A stretch of 64,000 nt of DNA from Bacillota bacterium (GCA_013178045.1 JABLXP010000010.1:1-64000); one strand, 5' to 3'. Shown: positions 32,794 through 42,725, numbered from the stretch's first letter. Program-made: numbers and translations. Notes: generated by a model not told the origin, from the letters alone.

Positions 32794-33657
32794 CTACGAA
32801 AGTTCTGCAGCTACGCGTTTTCGATAATACGCTAGCAGTTTTCGGGTGACCTTTCCTGGTCGACCATCAGCGACTGCCCGATTGTCAATTCTGACTACGG
32901 GCACAATCTCTTGGATCGAACTGGTGATAAAGACCTCTTCAGCACAACGCAAGTCGTCAATGGTAAAAAAGTCTTCACGGACAGCCAGGTTTTGCTCCCT
33001 GGCAATGTCCAGAACATATTGACGGGTTATCCCAGCCAAAATGTGGTGATCGGCGGGGTGAGTAAAGATGGTCCCGTCGATCACCGCGAACACATTACTG
33101 GATGCCGCTTCGGTGACAATCCCGTTGTTACGAACGAAAATGGCTTCGTCGGCACCAGCTTCTCTGGCCTGGTGCTTGGCCAGGATGTTAGCTATTAAAG
33201 AAATAGTTTTAATATGGCACTTGTCCCAGCGTCCGTCGGGTACGGTGATAACGGAGATGCCGTCGTCCCACAGACTGGAGGGCAAATCCGGTAAGTGGCG
33301 GATTGTAACCAGCAGATTAGGTTTTAAATCCAGCGGGAAGATATGCTTGCGCGGTAACGTTCCTCGGGTGATCTGGATATACATCATGGCTTCGGAGAGA
33401 GCGCTCTGCCGGTAAATGTCGAGCAAGAGTTGTTCCAGTTCTGCGGGCTGATAGGGGAGGGGAATATACACCTCTTTTGCGCTCCGAAATAAACGTTCCA
33501 GGTGCTGATGGAGGGCAAAAAGTTTCCCCTGGTAGGCACGAATTACTTCGTAGATACCATCCCCGAACTGATAGCCGCGGTCATCAATTGAAACCCGAGC
33601 GGAAGTAAAGTCTGTTACTTCACCGTTAAAATAAACTAGTTCTGGCAACCCAGTCAC
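32794..33657 (-). CDS. dat: D-amino acid aminotransferase (fold-type IV PLP enzyme)
   Basis: The 287-residue product is a class IV aminotransferase: SIDDRGYQFGDGIYEVIRAY near the start, HIKTISLIANILAKHQAREA carrying the PLP lysine (near residue 145), and EAIFVRNNGIVTEAASSNVF binding the cofactor phosphate. The sequence is closer to D-amino acid transaminases, which make D-glutamate or D-alanine for the cell wall, than to branched-chain ones. No operon partner is seen. Substrate is inferred from family. Confidence 0.9.
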   Translation of the reverse strand: MTGLPELVYFNGEVTDFTSARVSIDDRGYQFGDGIYEVIRAYQGKLFALHQHLERLFRSAKEVYIPLPYQPAELEQLLLDIYRQSALSEAMMYIQITRGTLPRKHIFPLDLKPNLLVTIRHLPDLPSSLWDDGISVITVPDGRWDKCHIKTISLIANILAKHQAREAGADEAIFVRNNGIVTEAASSNVFAVIDGTIFTHPADHHILAGITRQYVLDIAREQNLAVREDFFTIDDLRCAEEVFITSSIQEIVPVVRIDNRAVADGRPGKVTRKLLAYYRKRVAAELS

Positions 33658-33895
33658 TCTCCCTTATGCTTGTTGACTTCCTCTTAACAGTGATTATAAC
33701 CGAAAATTTTCCTCAACGCAAAGTTAAGGTTGATAATGATAATCTGCCGGTCCCACCCGGGATTTTAAGAGAAACTGCTAGCCTGATAAGGAGAAAGGTG
33801 TCGGTGAAACAGGAATTCAATCATTAACGTCTAAGTTATTCATACAGTTATATGTGGAGGAAATTGAAGTTACTTAAAGATAGACAGGGGGGAGA

Positions 33896-35572
33896 ATGTT
33901 GACCGAAAACATGGCGACTATTAAGATTACCGGCCTGAGGGATACGACGGTAGAAGTACCCAAGGGAACTTCGCTGCTCGAACTCAGCCGACAGTTTCAA
34001 CCTGCGTATTCTTCTCCGATCGTGGCGGCGATTGTTGATAACCATATCCGAGAATTGTCATATTCGCTCAACCAAGACTGTCAAGTCGAGTGGCTGGACT
34101 TGAGCACGGAAGATGGGCTGCGGGTTTACCGTCGCAGCCTGTCCTTTGTCTTGATCAAGGCTTGTCGGGACTTGTTCCCTGATGGCTGTTTGAACATCCA
34201 TCACTCGCTCGGTAATGGGCTTTATTGCGAACTGCGGCGCGATTACCCGACCGATGAGGCAGTGGTTCGGCGGATTGAGGCGCAGATGCGCGAAATTGTA
34301 GCGGCTGACCTTCCATTTATTAAACAGACTCTCCCTAAACAGACAGCAATCGAGCTGTTCGAGCGGGAAGGACAGCCAGATAAGGCCCGCCTGCTTAAGT
34401 ACCGGGAGGTAGATACGGTCAATGTCTACAGTCTGGCGGGTTTACATGACTATTTCTACGGACACATGGTCCCGAGTACTGGTTATCTGCAAAAGTTCGC
34501 TCTCCTGTTTTATCCGCCCGGGATGATCTTGCAGACACCGGAAAAAGAAAACCCGAATAAAGTGAGACCATACGTTGAGCAGCCGAAGTTGTCCAAGGTT
34601 TTTCGGGAAGCGGAACAGTGGGCGGATATTCTTGAGGTAACAGATGTGGGTGCCCTGAACGACGTGATCGCTGCGGGTAAAATCGGCGAGCTGATCCGCA
34701 TCGCGGAGGCGCTCCACGAAAAAAAATTAGCCCAGATCGCCGATGAGATTACCGCGCGAGAAGCCCAACTTCGGCTCATCCTCATCGCTGGGCCATCTTC
34801 GTCCGGCAAAACAACCTTTGCTCAGCGGCTATCTATCCAACTGAGGGTCAACGGGCTCCGGCCGGTTTCAATTTCGCTGGATGACTATTTTGTTAACCGT
34901 GAATTGACACCCAAGGATGAAAATGGCAACTATGATTTTGAAGCCCTTGATGCCATCGATATTCCCCTATTTAATCAACAATTAACAAAATTAATCCAGG
35001 GTGAGGAAGTGGAACTACCGGTCTATAATTTTCGGACTGGACGGCGCGAGTACAACGGACGGCGAATTCGCATTAGTTCTAAACAGCCCATTATTATCGA
35101 AGGGATTCATGGATTGAACGACCGCTTGACAGAAGCCATCTCTCGGGATAACAAGTTTAAAATTTATGTAAGTGCCCTGACCCAACTAAATATTGATAGT
35201 CATAACCGTATTCCTACCACGGATACGCGAATTATTAGACGGATTGTCCGTGACCACCAGTTTCGCGGGCACAGCGCCCTGAAAACGATCTGGCAGTGGC
35301 CTTCAGTCCGACGGGGGGAAGAGCGAAATATCTTTCCCTTCCAGGAAGAGGCCGATGTAATGTTTAACTCGTCTTTGATTTACGAGTTAGCTGTACTGCG
35401 AAAATATGCTGAACCGCTTTTGCGGGAGATCGAGCCTACGGTGCCAGAGTTTGTGGAGGCTAGACGTCTGCTCAAGTTCTTGAGTTATTTCCTGCCGGTA
35501 TCGGATGAAGAGGTTCCGTCTAATTCAATCCTGCGTGAATTTATTGGCGGAAGCTGTTTTTATCAAGTATGA
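33896..35572 (+). CDS. TGS-domain nucleoside kinase (uridine kinase-like)
   Basis: This 558-residue protein has an N-terminal TGS-like domain (about 5-65, VEVPKGTSLLELSRQF), then a threonyl-tRNA synthetase-like second domain. The C-terminal part is a uridine kinase domain: Walker A LILIAGPSSSGKTTFAQRLS near residue 300 and SISLDDYFVNRELTPKD after it. This domain order is widespread in Clostridia, but its biological substrate is not well defined. ATG 33896 lies close to GGGGGGAG; TTG 33899 and ATG 33911 are alternatives. Confidence 0.85.
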   Translation: MLTENMATIKITGLRDTTVEVPKGTSLLELSRQFQPAYSSPIVAAIVDNHIRELSYSLNQDCQVEWLDLSTEDGLRVYRRSLSFVLIKACRDLFPDGCLNIHHSLGNGLYCELRRDYPTDEAVVRRIEAQMREIVAADLPFIKQTLPKQTAIELFEREGQPDKARLLKYREVDTVNVYSLAGLHDYFYGHMVPSTGYLQKFALLFYPPGMILQTPEKENPNKVRPYVEQPKLSKVFREAEQWADILEVTDVGALNDVIAAGKIGELIRIAEALHEKKLAQIADEITAREAQLRLILIAGPSSSGKTTFAQRLSIQLRVNGLRPVSISLDDYFVNRELTPKDENGNYDFEALDAIDIPLFNQQLTKLIQGEEVELPVYNFRTGRREYNGRRIRISSKQPIIIEGIHGLNDRLTEAISRDNKFKIYVSALTQLNIDSHNRIPTTDTRIIRRIVRDHQFRGHSALKTIWQWPSVRRGEERNIFPFQEEADVMFNSSLIYELAVLRKYAEPLLREIEPTVPEFVEARRLLKFLSYFLPVSDEEVPSNSILREFIGGSCFYQV

Positions 35573-35782
35573 AAAGGAAAAGCAAAAATTGTCCATAAAA
35601 GTTCAAAAAGCTGGCCGGTTCAGTTATAAAATAATCGAAAGGCAAAAAATTTCTATTTTTAGTTTAACTGCTGGAAGGATTTTTACTGGAAAATGCGTAT
35701 ATGGTAGTGGGTAGGAAATTTCCTGGCGGTTGGAAATTTCTTATCGTGGTTTCAGCATTAAACATATTTGGAGGTATTACCA

Positions 35783-37312
35783 ATGAACAAATATCGGCCA
35801 GAGATCAGAGCGAAGCAGATGTGGACAAATCCGTCGTATGAACAACTTCGACAGTGGGCAAGCCATGAAGAGCGCACCACCCAGTACGGCAGTGCCAGTT
35901 ATGTGACCAAGGTCAGAAATCGAAGTGCCAAGTTAACGTATATCATTGAAGATGGCGTGAAGCTGGGGGTCAAACAGTCGCCGATCAGCCCAGCCAGGGC
36001 CCTGGAACTAATTGGCCAAGTTGTAGATTACCTGAAAGATAGAGAAGTGATCTGTTTGGACCGCACCCTGGGGCAAAATCCCCAGAGCCAATTGGCATGT
36101 CGCCTGTACATCACGAAGGAATACGCCCGCATTCCTTTTATGTGGTACAATAGCCTATTTCCACCGCTTCCTGGAAAGGAGCCTGACCTGATTAGTGTTT
36201 ACGTGCCAGAATGGCCGGAACGGATCATCTTTACTAATCCTGAGGCTGGGGTGACCTATATCCTGGGAACGGATTATTTCGGTGAATGCAAGAAGTCGTT
36301 TTTGCGGATGGCGATGTATGTGGCCAAGAAACGCGGCTGGCTGGGTTTTAACGCTGGCAGTAAACTGCTCCGGATCAAGAACTCAGCCGGACAATTAGAA
36401 GATGTTGGGTTTATCATGTTTGGCTTAAGCGGCACGGGAAAGACTACCCTAACGATTCACAACCATGGCTTATCTGGAGAAGAGGGGGTAGTCATCAGGC
36501 AAGATGATGTAGTCCTGATGAATGAGGCCGGCTTCTGTTACGGTACGGAAAATGGTTTCTATATCAAGACCGAAGGATTAGATGAATCGCAAAAGGTGCT
36601 TTACGAGGCGGCGACAAGTCCGACGGCTATTTTTGAGAACGTGAAGGTAGAGCCGGATGGCCGGATCGACTTCGCTAATTCTGAATTGACCTCCAATGGA
36701 CGCGGTATGCTCTTGCGTTCTTCCGTAAAAAATACGGATGACACCATAGATTTACCGAAGGCCCATAAGATTATTTTTATCACCCGGCGCAAAGACACGG
36801 TACCAGTAGTGGCCAAACTAAACCCGGCCCAGGCGGCTGCTTTTTTCATGCTCGGCGAATCTATTGAGACCTCAGCAGGAGATCCGACCAAGGCAGGTCA
36901 GTCGAAACGTGAAGTCGGTACCAATCCATTTATTGTCGGACCCGAGTTTGAAGAGGGAAACCGCTTCCTGTCTATTCTGAAGGCCAACCCTGATATTGAA
37001 TGTTTCCTGCTCAATACCGGGAGCGTGGGGGCGAAAGACGGTTTCGAGGGAGAGAAAATCACGATCAAAGTTTCGACGGAGATCATGAAGCAGATTGCTA
37101 AAGGAGGCATTTATTGGCAGACTGACCCGGACTGGGGCTACTTGGTGCCAAGTGCCGTTGCAGGACTGGATCTTACTAAGTACGATCCACGGCAGTACTA
37201 CAGCGAGGCAGAATATCAGGAACTGGTAAACAATTTGCGGCGAGAGCGGATCGAATGGCTGGCCCAGTTTCCCGGCTTGGAACCAGAAATTGTGGCGGCA
37301 ATAAAGCAATAA
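35783..37312 (+). CDS. pckA: Phosphoenolpyruvate carboxykinase (ATP)
   Basis: This 509-residue protein converts oxaloacetate and ATP to phosphoenolpyruvate, or runs in reverse. The P-loop is FGLSGTGKTTLTIHN (near residue 215) and the kinase-2-like segment VVIRQDDVVLMNEAG follows; GTDYFGECKKSFLRMAMYVA lies upstream. It is somewhat shorter and more divergent than the 530-residue enterobacterial enzyme, as in other Clostridia. ATG 35783 follows TTGGAGG at nine bases. A bidirectional terminator separates it from the convergent chemoreceptor gene. In an anaerobe it may work anaplerotically with the fumarase encoded elsewhere in the window. Confidence 0.9.
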   Translation: MNKYRPEIRAKQMWTNPSYEQLRQWASHEERTTQYGSASYVTKVRNRSAKLTYIIEDGVKLGVKQSPISPARALELIGQVVDYLKDREVICLDRTLGQNPQSQLACRLYITKEYARIPFMWYNSLFPPLPGKEPDLISVYVPEWPERIIFTNPEAGVTYILGTDYFGECKKSFLRMAMYVAKKRGWLGFNAGSKLLRIKNSAGQLEDVGFIMFGLSGTGKTTLTIHNHGLSGEEGVVIRQDDVVLMNEAGFCYGTENGFYIKTEGLDESQKVLYEAATSPTAIFENVKVEPDGRIDFANSELTSNGRGMLLRSSVKNTDDTIDLPKAHKIIFITRRKDTVPVVAKLNPAQAAAFFMLGESIETSAGDPTKAGQSKREVGTNPFIVGPEFEEGNRFLSILKANPDIECFLLNTGSVGAKDGFEGEKITIKVSTEIMKQIAKGGIYWQTDPDWGYLVPSAVAGLDLTKYDPRQYYSEAEYQELVNNLRRERIEWLAQFPGLEPEIVAAIKQ

Positions 37313-37334
37313 AAAATAATAAAAAAATAAAGTT

Positions 37335-37366
37335 AAAAATGGAGACCCTAGCGGGTTTCCATTTTT
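37335..37366. terminator. Bidirectional terminator between pckA and the chemoreceptor gene
   Basis: AAAAATGGAGACCC (37335-37348) pairs with GGGTTTCCATTTTT (37353-37366) around CTAG-type loop bases, with A/T runs on both sides. It overlaps the end of the chemoreceptor gene. Confidence 0.85.
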
Positions 37367-38247
37367 CCCTTCATCAGTTTATTAGAAAGTTCACCGAGCT
37401 GGGTAGACATGCCAGCGACATGTTGGCTGGTCGCAGAAATTTCGCGGATGGTGTTCGCTTGTTCCACAATAAGCCGTTTAGCGTCTTCAATTTTGTCCCG
37501 CATGGAATCGATGGTTTGTTGTACCGTCCGCAGAATTGTGGTAATCTGTTTGGCTGAATCGGCGCTATGTACGGCCAGCTTACGGACTTCATCAGCCACC
37601 ACCCCGAACCCCCGCCCCTGTTCGCCGACTCGGGCGGCCTCAATAGCGGCATTTAAGCCCAGCAGGTTGGTCTGACTGGCTACGTTTTGAATAAACTTAA
37701 CGACCTGATCGGTTTCTTTAACCTGCTGCACCGCGGTAGCGGAAAATGTGGCCAGTTGTTGGGCGACCTCGGCGAGGTGTTCGGCCTGGGTGGCGATTTG
37801 GGCAATGCTGGCGGCCAGTTGCTGAGAGACGGCACTCAGGTTCTCGGCTGATTCCCGGATCGCGACTTCTCGTTCAACGGTTTCGGTAATCGTCAAACAA
37901 CCAATTGGTTTGTTATTTTCGTCACAGATGGGGATGGCAGTCGCCAAGTAGGGGATACCAAAGAGGGAGTTTTCCCGGGTGAATTCTTGCACGACCCGTG
38001 TGTTCTTCTGCATACATTCGTAGCTGGCTGTCCCTTTTAAGACGCGCTGACCCGGCTTCCGTTTCAGGTCGAGCGTCTTAGAGGGACAGTAGACCCTGAT
38101 TGTCTCTCCTTCGAAGACAAAGATTCCCAGGTCGGCGGTTGACATTATCGGAATATAAGGTGCGATAGCAACAAAACATTCCAGAAGATCTTTACCGTAT
38201 TTTTTTGCGTTCCCGAAATCAGGAATTGCTGCCTCATTTTTGTTCAT
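37348..38247 (-). CDS. Soluble methyl-accepting chemotaxis-type sensor
   Basis: About 299 residues with no membrane helix. The first 125 residues form a sensory domain with possible ligand cysteines (VYCPSK, YECMQ) and [20 protein letters not shown]. The rest is a coiled-coil signalling domain whose tip is the highly conserved [20 protein letters not shown] and [13 protein letters not shown]. The start ATG 38247 is nine bases after AAGGGG. It may control a cytoplasmic CheA complex or another output. No other chemotaxis genes are in the window. Confidence 0.88.
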   Translation of the reverse strand: MNKNEAAIPDFGNAKKYGKDLLECFVAIAPYIPIMSTADLGIFVFEGETIRVYCPSKTLDLKRKPGQRVLKGTASYECMQKNTRVVQEFTRENSLFGIPYLATAIPICDENNKPIGCLTITETVEREVAIRESAENLSAVSQQLAASIAQIATQAEHLAEVAQQLATFSATAVQQVKETDQVVKFIQNVASQTNLLGLNAAIEAARVGEQGRGFGVVADEVRKLAVHSADSAKQITTILRTVQQTIDSMRDKIEDAKRLIVEQANTIREISATSQHVAGMSTQLGELSNKLMKGKMETR

Positions 38248-38447
38248 GTTATTCATCCCCTTGATAAAATAATGACTAGTAGGAATATTTCGACTAAAAA
38301 AAGTAAAATCCTGCAATTATATGGTTAATCTTGACAGAAACTATTGCTGTCAGAAGTTATATTTGGACTAACGTCAGGCGATGAGCAGGATTCTTTTTGG
38401 AAAAAAGCGAATTACGGATTAAAATGTATCGAAAGGTGTGGAGCTTG

Positions 38448-39038
38448 ATGGAGATAGCCAGGCAGATGGTCCGGCTACGCCGAATCAAGCTGTTGTTTGG
38501 GCTCATCGCTGCTGTCGTAATCTTAGCCAATTATTATCAGCAAGAATTAACAGCTAAGCGGGTCGGATTGACTATTTTGGAGGTAGATGATCCGATTTTG
38601 CATCAGGTAGCGGCTAAGGTTGATTACCCTGAACCATCTGACCGAGAAGCAATAAAATTGATTAAGACATACCTGGAAAAAAAGCCGCTGGGTTTAGCTG
38701 TTGCTGCTCCTCAGGTCGGACTGAGCCGACAGTTTTTTGTGATAAAAGACGGAGCGCATGTTTATGCCCTTTTCAATCCACGTATTGTCAACCACAGCCA
38801 GACGGTTGAGTGGTTGCCGGAAAAATGTTTGAGCATCCCTTTTACGGTCAAAGGAGTAATCCCGCGGTATACTGAGGTTACAGTCACCGGCCTGAATGAG
38901 GATTTTCAACCAGTCACGATTGAAGCTGCTGGTTTACAGGCCAGAATTATTCAACACGAAATTGACCACCTGCAAGGCATTACCATTCTAGAACGCGTAG
39001 TTCCACAACAACCCGAGTTGCTTAAACCGCTGGAATGA
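38448..39038 (+). CDS. def: Membrane-anchored peptide deformylase-like protein
   Basis: The product of about 196 residues has one N-terminal hydrophobic helix (LLFGLIAAVVILANYY) followed by a deformylase domain. The three metal motifs are present in modified form: GLAVAAPQVGL (motif 1), EKCLS (motif 2, usually EGCLS) and QHEIDHLQG (motif 3, HExxH). The Cys and both His needed for metal binding remain. The membrane anchor and the Gly-to-Lys change in motif 2 set it apart from the normal ribosome-bound enzyme. ATG 38448 follows GTGGAG; ATG 38424 and an in-frame start at 38397 are alternatives. Confidence 0.8.
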   Translation: MEIARQMVRLRRIKLLFGLIAAVVILANYYQQELTAKRVGLTILEVDDPILHQVAAKVDYPEPSDREAIKLIKTYLEKKPLGLAVAAPQVGLSRQFFVIKDGAHVYALFNPRIVNHSQTVEWLPEKCLSIPFTVKGVIPRYTEVTVTGLNEDFQPVTIEAAGLQARIIQHEIDHLQGITILERVVPQQPELLKPLE

Positions 39039-39114
39039 GGCGGATACTTTATAACGCGGGTTTTTTAGTTAACAATTAGGATATGGAGATTCTTAAACAG
39101 AAAGAGGTTTAAAT

Positions 39115-40194
39115 ATGTTGAATCTTAACCAGTACAGTAGTCTGGTCAAGCTGGTGCTGCTGATTGTCGCCTCCATCACCTTGCTTTACGTTATTGGCTT
39201 TTCCCTGCGGCTGCTGATGCCGTTTGTTATTGCCTTTATCTTGAGTGCGGTGGTTCGGCCAGTGGCCGAGCTTTTTCGACGCAAATTCTACTTTGGTCAA
39301 ACGCTTAGTGTCTGGGCCGCGATGCTTCTGGTGCTCGGGGTGGGATCGTTGTTATTGTTTTACCTGTTCTCCTACCTGTTTTTTCAGTTGAAGCGACTTT
39401 CTCTGTTGCTGCCAATTTACACGCAGCTGGCAAAAATAGAGTTCAGCCACTTTAATTTTGTGTTAAACCAGTGGATCGGTGGAATATCGCCCGAATATTC
39501 CCGGATCGTCCAAAAAGGGATTGAAAACTTGGGTGGCTTATTAAACACTTTGTTCTCTAAAATTCTGGAGTACTTTGTCCAGTTGTCTTTTGGCCTGCCG
39601 GATGCTCTGATCATTTCTATTATTTCGATCGTGGCCACGTTTTTCATTTCTCGTGACTACGAGCAGTTGAAGGCCAAAATGATTAGTGTTATTCCCGACC
39701 AATGGCAGCAACCCATACTTCAGGCCCTGAGTAATGTCAATATTGCCCTAATCAAAGTGATCAAGGTGAACGCGCTCCTGTTCAGCACCAGTTTTTTGCA
39801 GATGACCGTCGGTTTTTGGTTATTAGGGATTGAGCATTACATTATGGTGGCGTTATTCATTACTTTTATTGATATTATGCCGATTGTTGGGTTAGGATTA
39901 GTCTTTGTCCCCTGGATTATCTGGTCTTTTATCGCCTCGACAAGAACATTTACCCTGGGTCTGATCGTGATTTATGTAGTTTGTGTCGTCACGCGTCAGT
40001 TTCTTCAACCCAAACTCTATGCCGATAGCTTCGGTCTAGATCCGCTGGTGGCTCTGCTGGCCATTTATATTGGTTGGCGTTCGGCCGGATTCTGGGGTCT
40101 GATCTTTGGACCTGTATTTTTGATGCTGGTGTTAATGTTTTATCGCCAGAACCGCCAGCTGCTCAAGGAAATGTTTCGACAGTTGAAGTCATAG
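39115..40194 (+). CDS. AI-2E family permease (YtvI-like)
   Basis: A 359-residue integral membrane protein with about eight helices. The pattern fits the AI-2E/PerM family: two N-terminal helices (LVLLIVASITLLYVIGF), a long amphipathic middle, and C-terminal helices with PIVGLGLVFVPWIIW and QPKLYADSFGLDPLVALLA. YtvI of Bacillus is a sporulation membrane protein of this family. Substrate not known; some members are Na+/H+ antiporters. ATG 39115 follows AGAAAGAGG. The DUF401 gene follows after 26 bases. Confidence 0.88.
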   Translation: MLNLNQYSSLVKLVLLIVASITLLYVIGFSLRLLMPFVIAFILSAVVRPVAELFRRKFYFGQTLSVWAAMLLVLGVGSLLLFYLFSYLFFQLKRLSLLLPIYTQLAKIEFSHFNFVLNQWIGGISPEYSRIVQKGIENLGGLLNTLFSKILEYFVQLSFGLPDALIISIISIVATFFISRDYEQLKAKMISVIPDQWQQPILQALSNVNIALIKVIKVNALLFSTSFLQMTVGFWLLGIEHYIMVALFITFIDIMPIVGLGLVFVPWIIWSFIASTRTFTLGLIVIYVVCVVTRQFLQPKLYADSFGLDPLVALLAIYIGWRSAGFWGLIFGPVFLMLVLMFYRQNRQLLKEMFRQLKS

Positions 40195-40220
40195 TTCACG
40201 AAAGTGAGGCAAGAAACAAC

Positions 40221-41426
40221 GTGACAATCGCGATAAAAATGATTATTATTTTCGCGTCAATCGTCCTGTTGCTCAGAAAGAAGCACAGTCTTGGTGCCGC
40301 GATGATCGTAGCCACTCTTTTAGTGGCCCTATTATTTCATTTGACCGTCTTCCAAGTATGGGCTGGAGTAAAGACAGCTTTAATAAGTCCAGCAACAATC
40401 AAGGTGACTTTAGCTCTGCTGCTGGTCATGGTCTTGGAAAATACTTTACGAAAAAGCGGTTTACTTCAGGAAATGGTTGACTCTTTGCGGGAATTGATCC
40501 CCGACCAGCGAATCGTGATGGGTTTGTTACCGGCGATTATTGGCTTTTTGCCTTCGCCCGGGGGAGCGGTTTTTTCTGCACCTTTAGTGGCCGAAGTTGG
40601 GCGAGATACCAGGTTATCGGTGGAAAAGCAGGCCTTTGTCAATTACTGGTATCGGCACATTTGGGAATATTTTTTTCCGCTTTATCCTGGAATCTTGCTA
40701 ACGGCAGAACTTCTTCACCTTTCAATGACCCAGTTGGTTGCCAACCAGATGATTTATACCCTGATGGCGGTAGTGCTTGGATTTCCGGCTGGCTTCCGCG
40801 GACTAACTCGTTGCCCAAGAGAAACATCAAACAACTCACAAAAGGTTAACCAGTTGAGTATGCTGGTCAAGGGATTAGCCCCGATCGCTGTGGTGATCGT
40901 TGCGGTATTAGGTTGGGGGATTAATCTGGTAAGTGCGCTGGCGGTAGTGATCGGTGTTCTCTGGCTGATTTTTCGTTATACGATCGGTCAGATTGGTAGT
41001 ACTCTGCGGGAGGCTTTCTCCCCAGGCCTTATTTTGATGGTTGTTAGCGTGATGATCTTTAATGAAATGTTAAACCAGGCGAGTGTCTTCCAAGAATTAC
41101 CGGGTCTATTTGCTCAATGGGGTCTACCTATCACTTTAATTGCCGCATTGTTGCCATTTGTTGTTGGGTTTGCCACTGGTGTTACTCAGGGATTTGTTGC
41201 CGCAACTTTTCCCTTGCTGGGCATGCTATTTGATCCCTCGGATCTTTCTCTGGTTACTCTTGCCTTTGTCAGCGGCTTTGCCGGGGTGATGTTGTCACCG
41301 GTTCATCTTTGCCTGGTTCTAACCGTTCAAGTTTTTAAGGCTAATTTAGCCAGAGTTTTAGGTTTGTTAGTCGGCCCAGAACTTATTTTAATCGGTCTGG
41401 CTGTAGGGCGCCATTTGCTGAAATAA
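40221..41426 (+). CDS. DUF401 family integral membrane protein
   Basis: About 401 residues with 10 or more hydrophobic helices, including GLLPAIIGFLPSPGGAVFSA near residue 100 and GFAGVMLSPVHLCLVLTVQV near the end. These are typical of the DUF401/citrate-transporter-like group. GTG 40221 is just after the AI-2E gene and has GAGG 13 bases upstream; ATG 40239 is an alternative. Probably a transporter for an unknown anion, co-transcribed with the AI-2E permease. Confidence 0.82.
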   Translation: MTIAIKMIIIFASIVLLLRKKHSLGAAMIVATLLVALLFHLTVFQVWAGVKTALISPATIKVTLALLLVMVLENTLRKSGLLQEMVDSLRELIPDQRIVMGLLPAIIGFLPSPGGAVFSAPLVAEVGRDTRLSVEKQAFVNYWYRHIWEYFFPLYPGILLTAELLHLSMTQLVANQMIYTLMAVVLGFPAGFRGLTRCPRETSNNSQKVNQLSMLVKGLAPIAVVIVAVLGWGINLVSALAVVIGVLWLIFRYTIGQIGSTLREAFSPGLILMVVSVMIFNEMLNQASVFQELPGLFAQWGLPITLIAALLPFVVGFATGVTQGFVAATFPLLGMLFDPSDLSLVTLAFVSGFAGVMLSPVHLCLVLTVQVFKANLARVLGLLVGPELILIGLAVGRHLLK

Positions 41427-41429
41427 CTT

Positions 41430-41900
41430 TTAATAAAACAATCGATAGGTAAAATTGACCAGGGGAGAAGATTCAGCTAATTGCAGCCGGGGCGATTTCT
41501 CGACCAGCGCTCGGTGGATAATTGATTTGGCTAATGGGGTTGCCTTTGGGTTCGCGAGTACCTCCTGGAGTGAAAAGTATTTAACTGCGTCGTTTTCTCG
41601 ACCGTCGGATTGCGGTTGTCCAGTTAGGTGCTCAAGGAGGAAGACAATATAAATCTCCTGGTGTTCGGGGGTAAGTATTCTCTGCCGAATAGCCACTATT
41701 CCTTGAACTCTGGCTATTATACCGGTCTCCTCCAGTACTTCGCGCAAGACTGCTTCGTCCAGGGGCTCGTTCAGTTCTGGGTGGCCACCTGGCAGCAGCC
41801 AATAACCTTTAAGTTCACCGTAGGTATGCCGGACCATTAAGACCTCTCCGTTTTCATTTACGACCAGTCCGCCAACACCAATCTCGAATCCGGTTTCCAT
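41430..41900 (-). CDS. NUDIX hydrolase
   Basis: The product of about 156 residues has the Nudix box GGHPELNEPLDEAVLREVLEE (G-x5-E-x7-RE-x2-EE pattern, with the final Gly in TGI), which binds Mg2+ and hydrolyses nucleoside diphosphates linked to another group. ATG 41900 follows GAGAGGTGG; an upstream GTG at 41909 lies inside the site. It converges on the DUF401 gene with a gap of 3 bases. Substrate unknown. Confidence 0.9.
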   Translation of the reverse strand: METGFEIGVGGLVVNENGEVLMVRHTYGELKGYWLLPGGHPELNEPLDEAVLREVLEETGIIARVQGIVAIRQRILTPEHQEIYIVFLLEHLTGQPQSDGRENDAVKYFSLQEVLANPKATPLAKSIIHRALVEKSPRLQLAESSPLVNFTYRLFY

Positions 41901-42008
41901 TATGACCACCTCTCCTATCAGTATAGCATGCCTTGGGTGGAAATATAATTAAGTTGTTTAAGGTTTCGTGTTTATTACAATATTTTGGTAAATTATGGAG
42001 GAAAATGA

Positions 42009-42716
42009 ATGGAGCAAAAAATAGCGGTGGTAACTGACAGCACTTGTGATCTGCCAGCAGAGGTGATCGAACGATTCGGTATCCGGGTCTTACCGTTACG
42101 GGTGATTTACCACGACCGAGAATATGCTGACCCCAGTGGTCTGAGCGGGACATATGGAATGGTGAAAATGATGAGCGAGCAAATAAACAACCTGAAGATT
42201 GAGGTAATTGACTCAAAAGCATTATCACTGGCTCTGGGTTGGTTGGTGCAGGAGGCGGCCAGACTGGTAGGGTCCGGGCTACACTTTGAAGATATCGTGC
42301 AGAAAATACATAGCGCGCAGGCAAAGATCAAGGTTTTCTTTGTATTGAAGACTTTGGAATACCTGAAAAAAGGAGGGCGGATCGGGTTAGTTGAAGCAAC
42401 ATTAGGCGCAATATTTGATTTTAAACCAATTATTTCTATCAATTCAGAAGGGAAATACTTCAGTTTATGCAAAGTCCGTGGTCGAAAAAAGTCGATCGAT
42501 AAAATCGCCGAAATAGTTCAAGGGCTGATGACTGGTAAGAGGTTCAGAATTGCCGTCATGCATGGAAATGCCTTTGATGAAGCAAAACAGCTTCTTGAAC
42601 GGCTGCTTAAGATGTCTGATTTTCAGATAGAAGAAGTGTTTTTTGGGCAGATTGGGCCAGCGATGGTAGTGCATACCGGTCCCGGTTTGCTGGGGGTTGC
42701 GGTCCAGGAGCTGTAG
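42009..42716 (+). CDS. DegV-family protein, internally shortened
   Basis: DegV proteins bind fatty acids and, as FakB, serve fatty acid kinase. The N-terminus KIAVVTDSTCDLPAEVIERF and the segment LEYLKKGGRIGLVEATLG are typical. The protein has 235 residues instead of about 280. The segment expected between the first domain and GLSGTY (normally containing the TSQPS lipid-contact motif) is missing: YADPS runs straight into GLSGTYGMVKM. The frame is intact. It may be nonfunctional in lipid binding or altered in specificity. Confidence 0.82.
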   Translation: MEQKIAVVTDSTCDLPAEVIERFGIRVLPLRVIYHDREYADPSGLSGTYGMVKMMSEQINNLKIEVIDSKALSLALGWLVQEAARLVGSGLHFEDIVQKIHSAQAKIKVFFVLKTLEYLKKGGRIGLVEATLGAIFDFKPIISINSEGKYFSLCKVRGRKKSIDKIAEIVQGLMTGKRFRIAVMHGNAFDEAKQLLERLLKMSDFQIEEVFFGQIGPAMVVHTGPGLLGVAVQEL

Positions 42717-42725
42717 GGGTCAAAG

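Noticed and set aside
35573-35782. A short plus-strand reading frame between the nucleoside kinase gene and pckA
   Set aside because: It overlaps the kinase 3' end in another frame, is rich in Lys, lacks a ribosome site and shows no recognisable domain.
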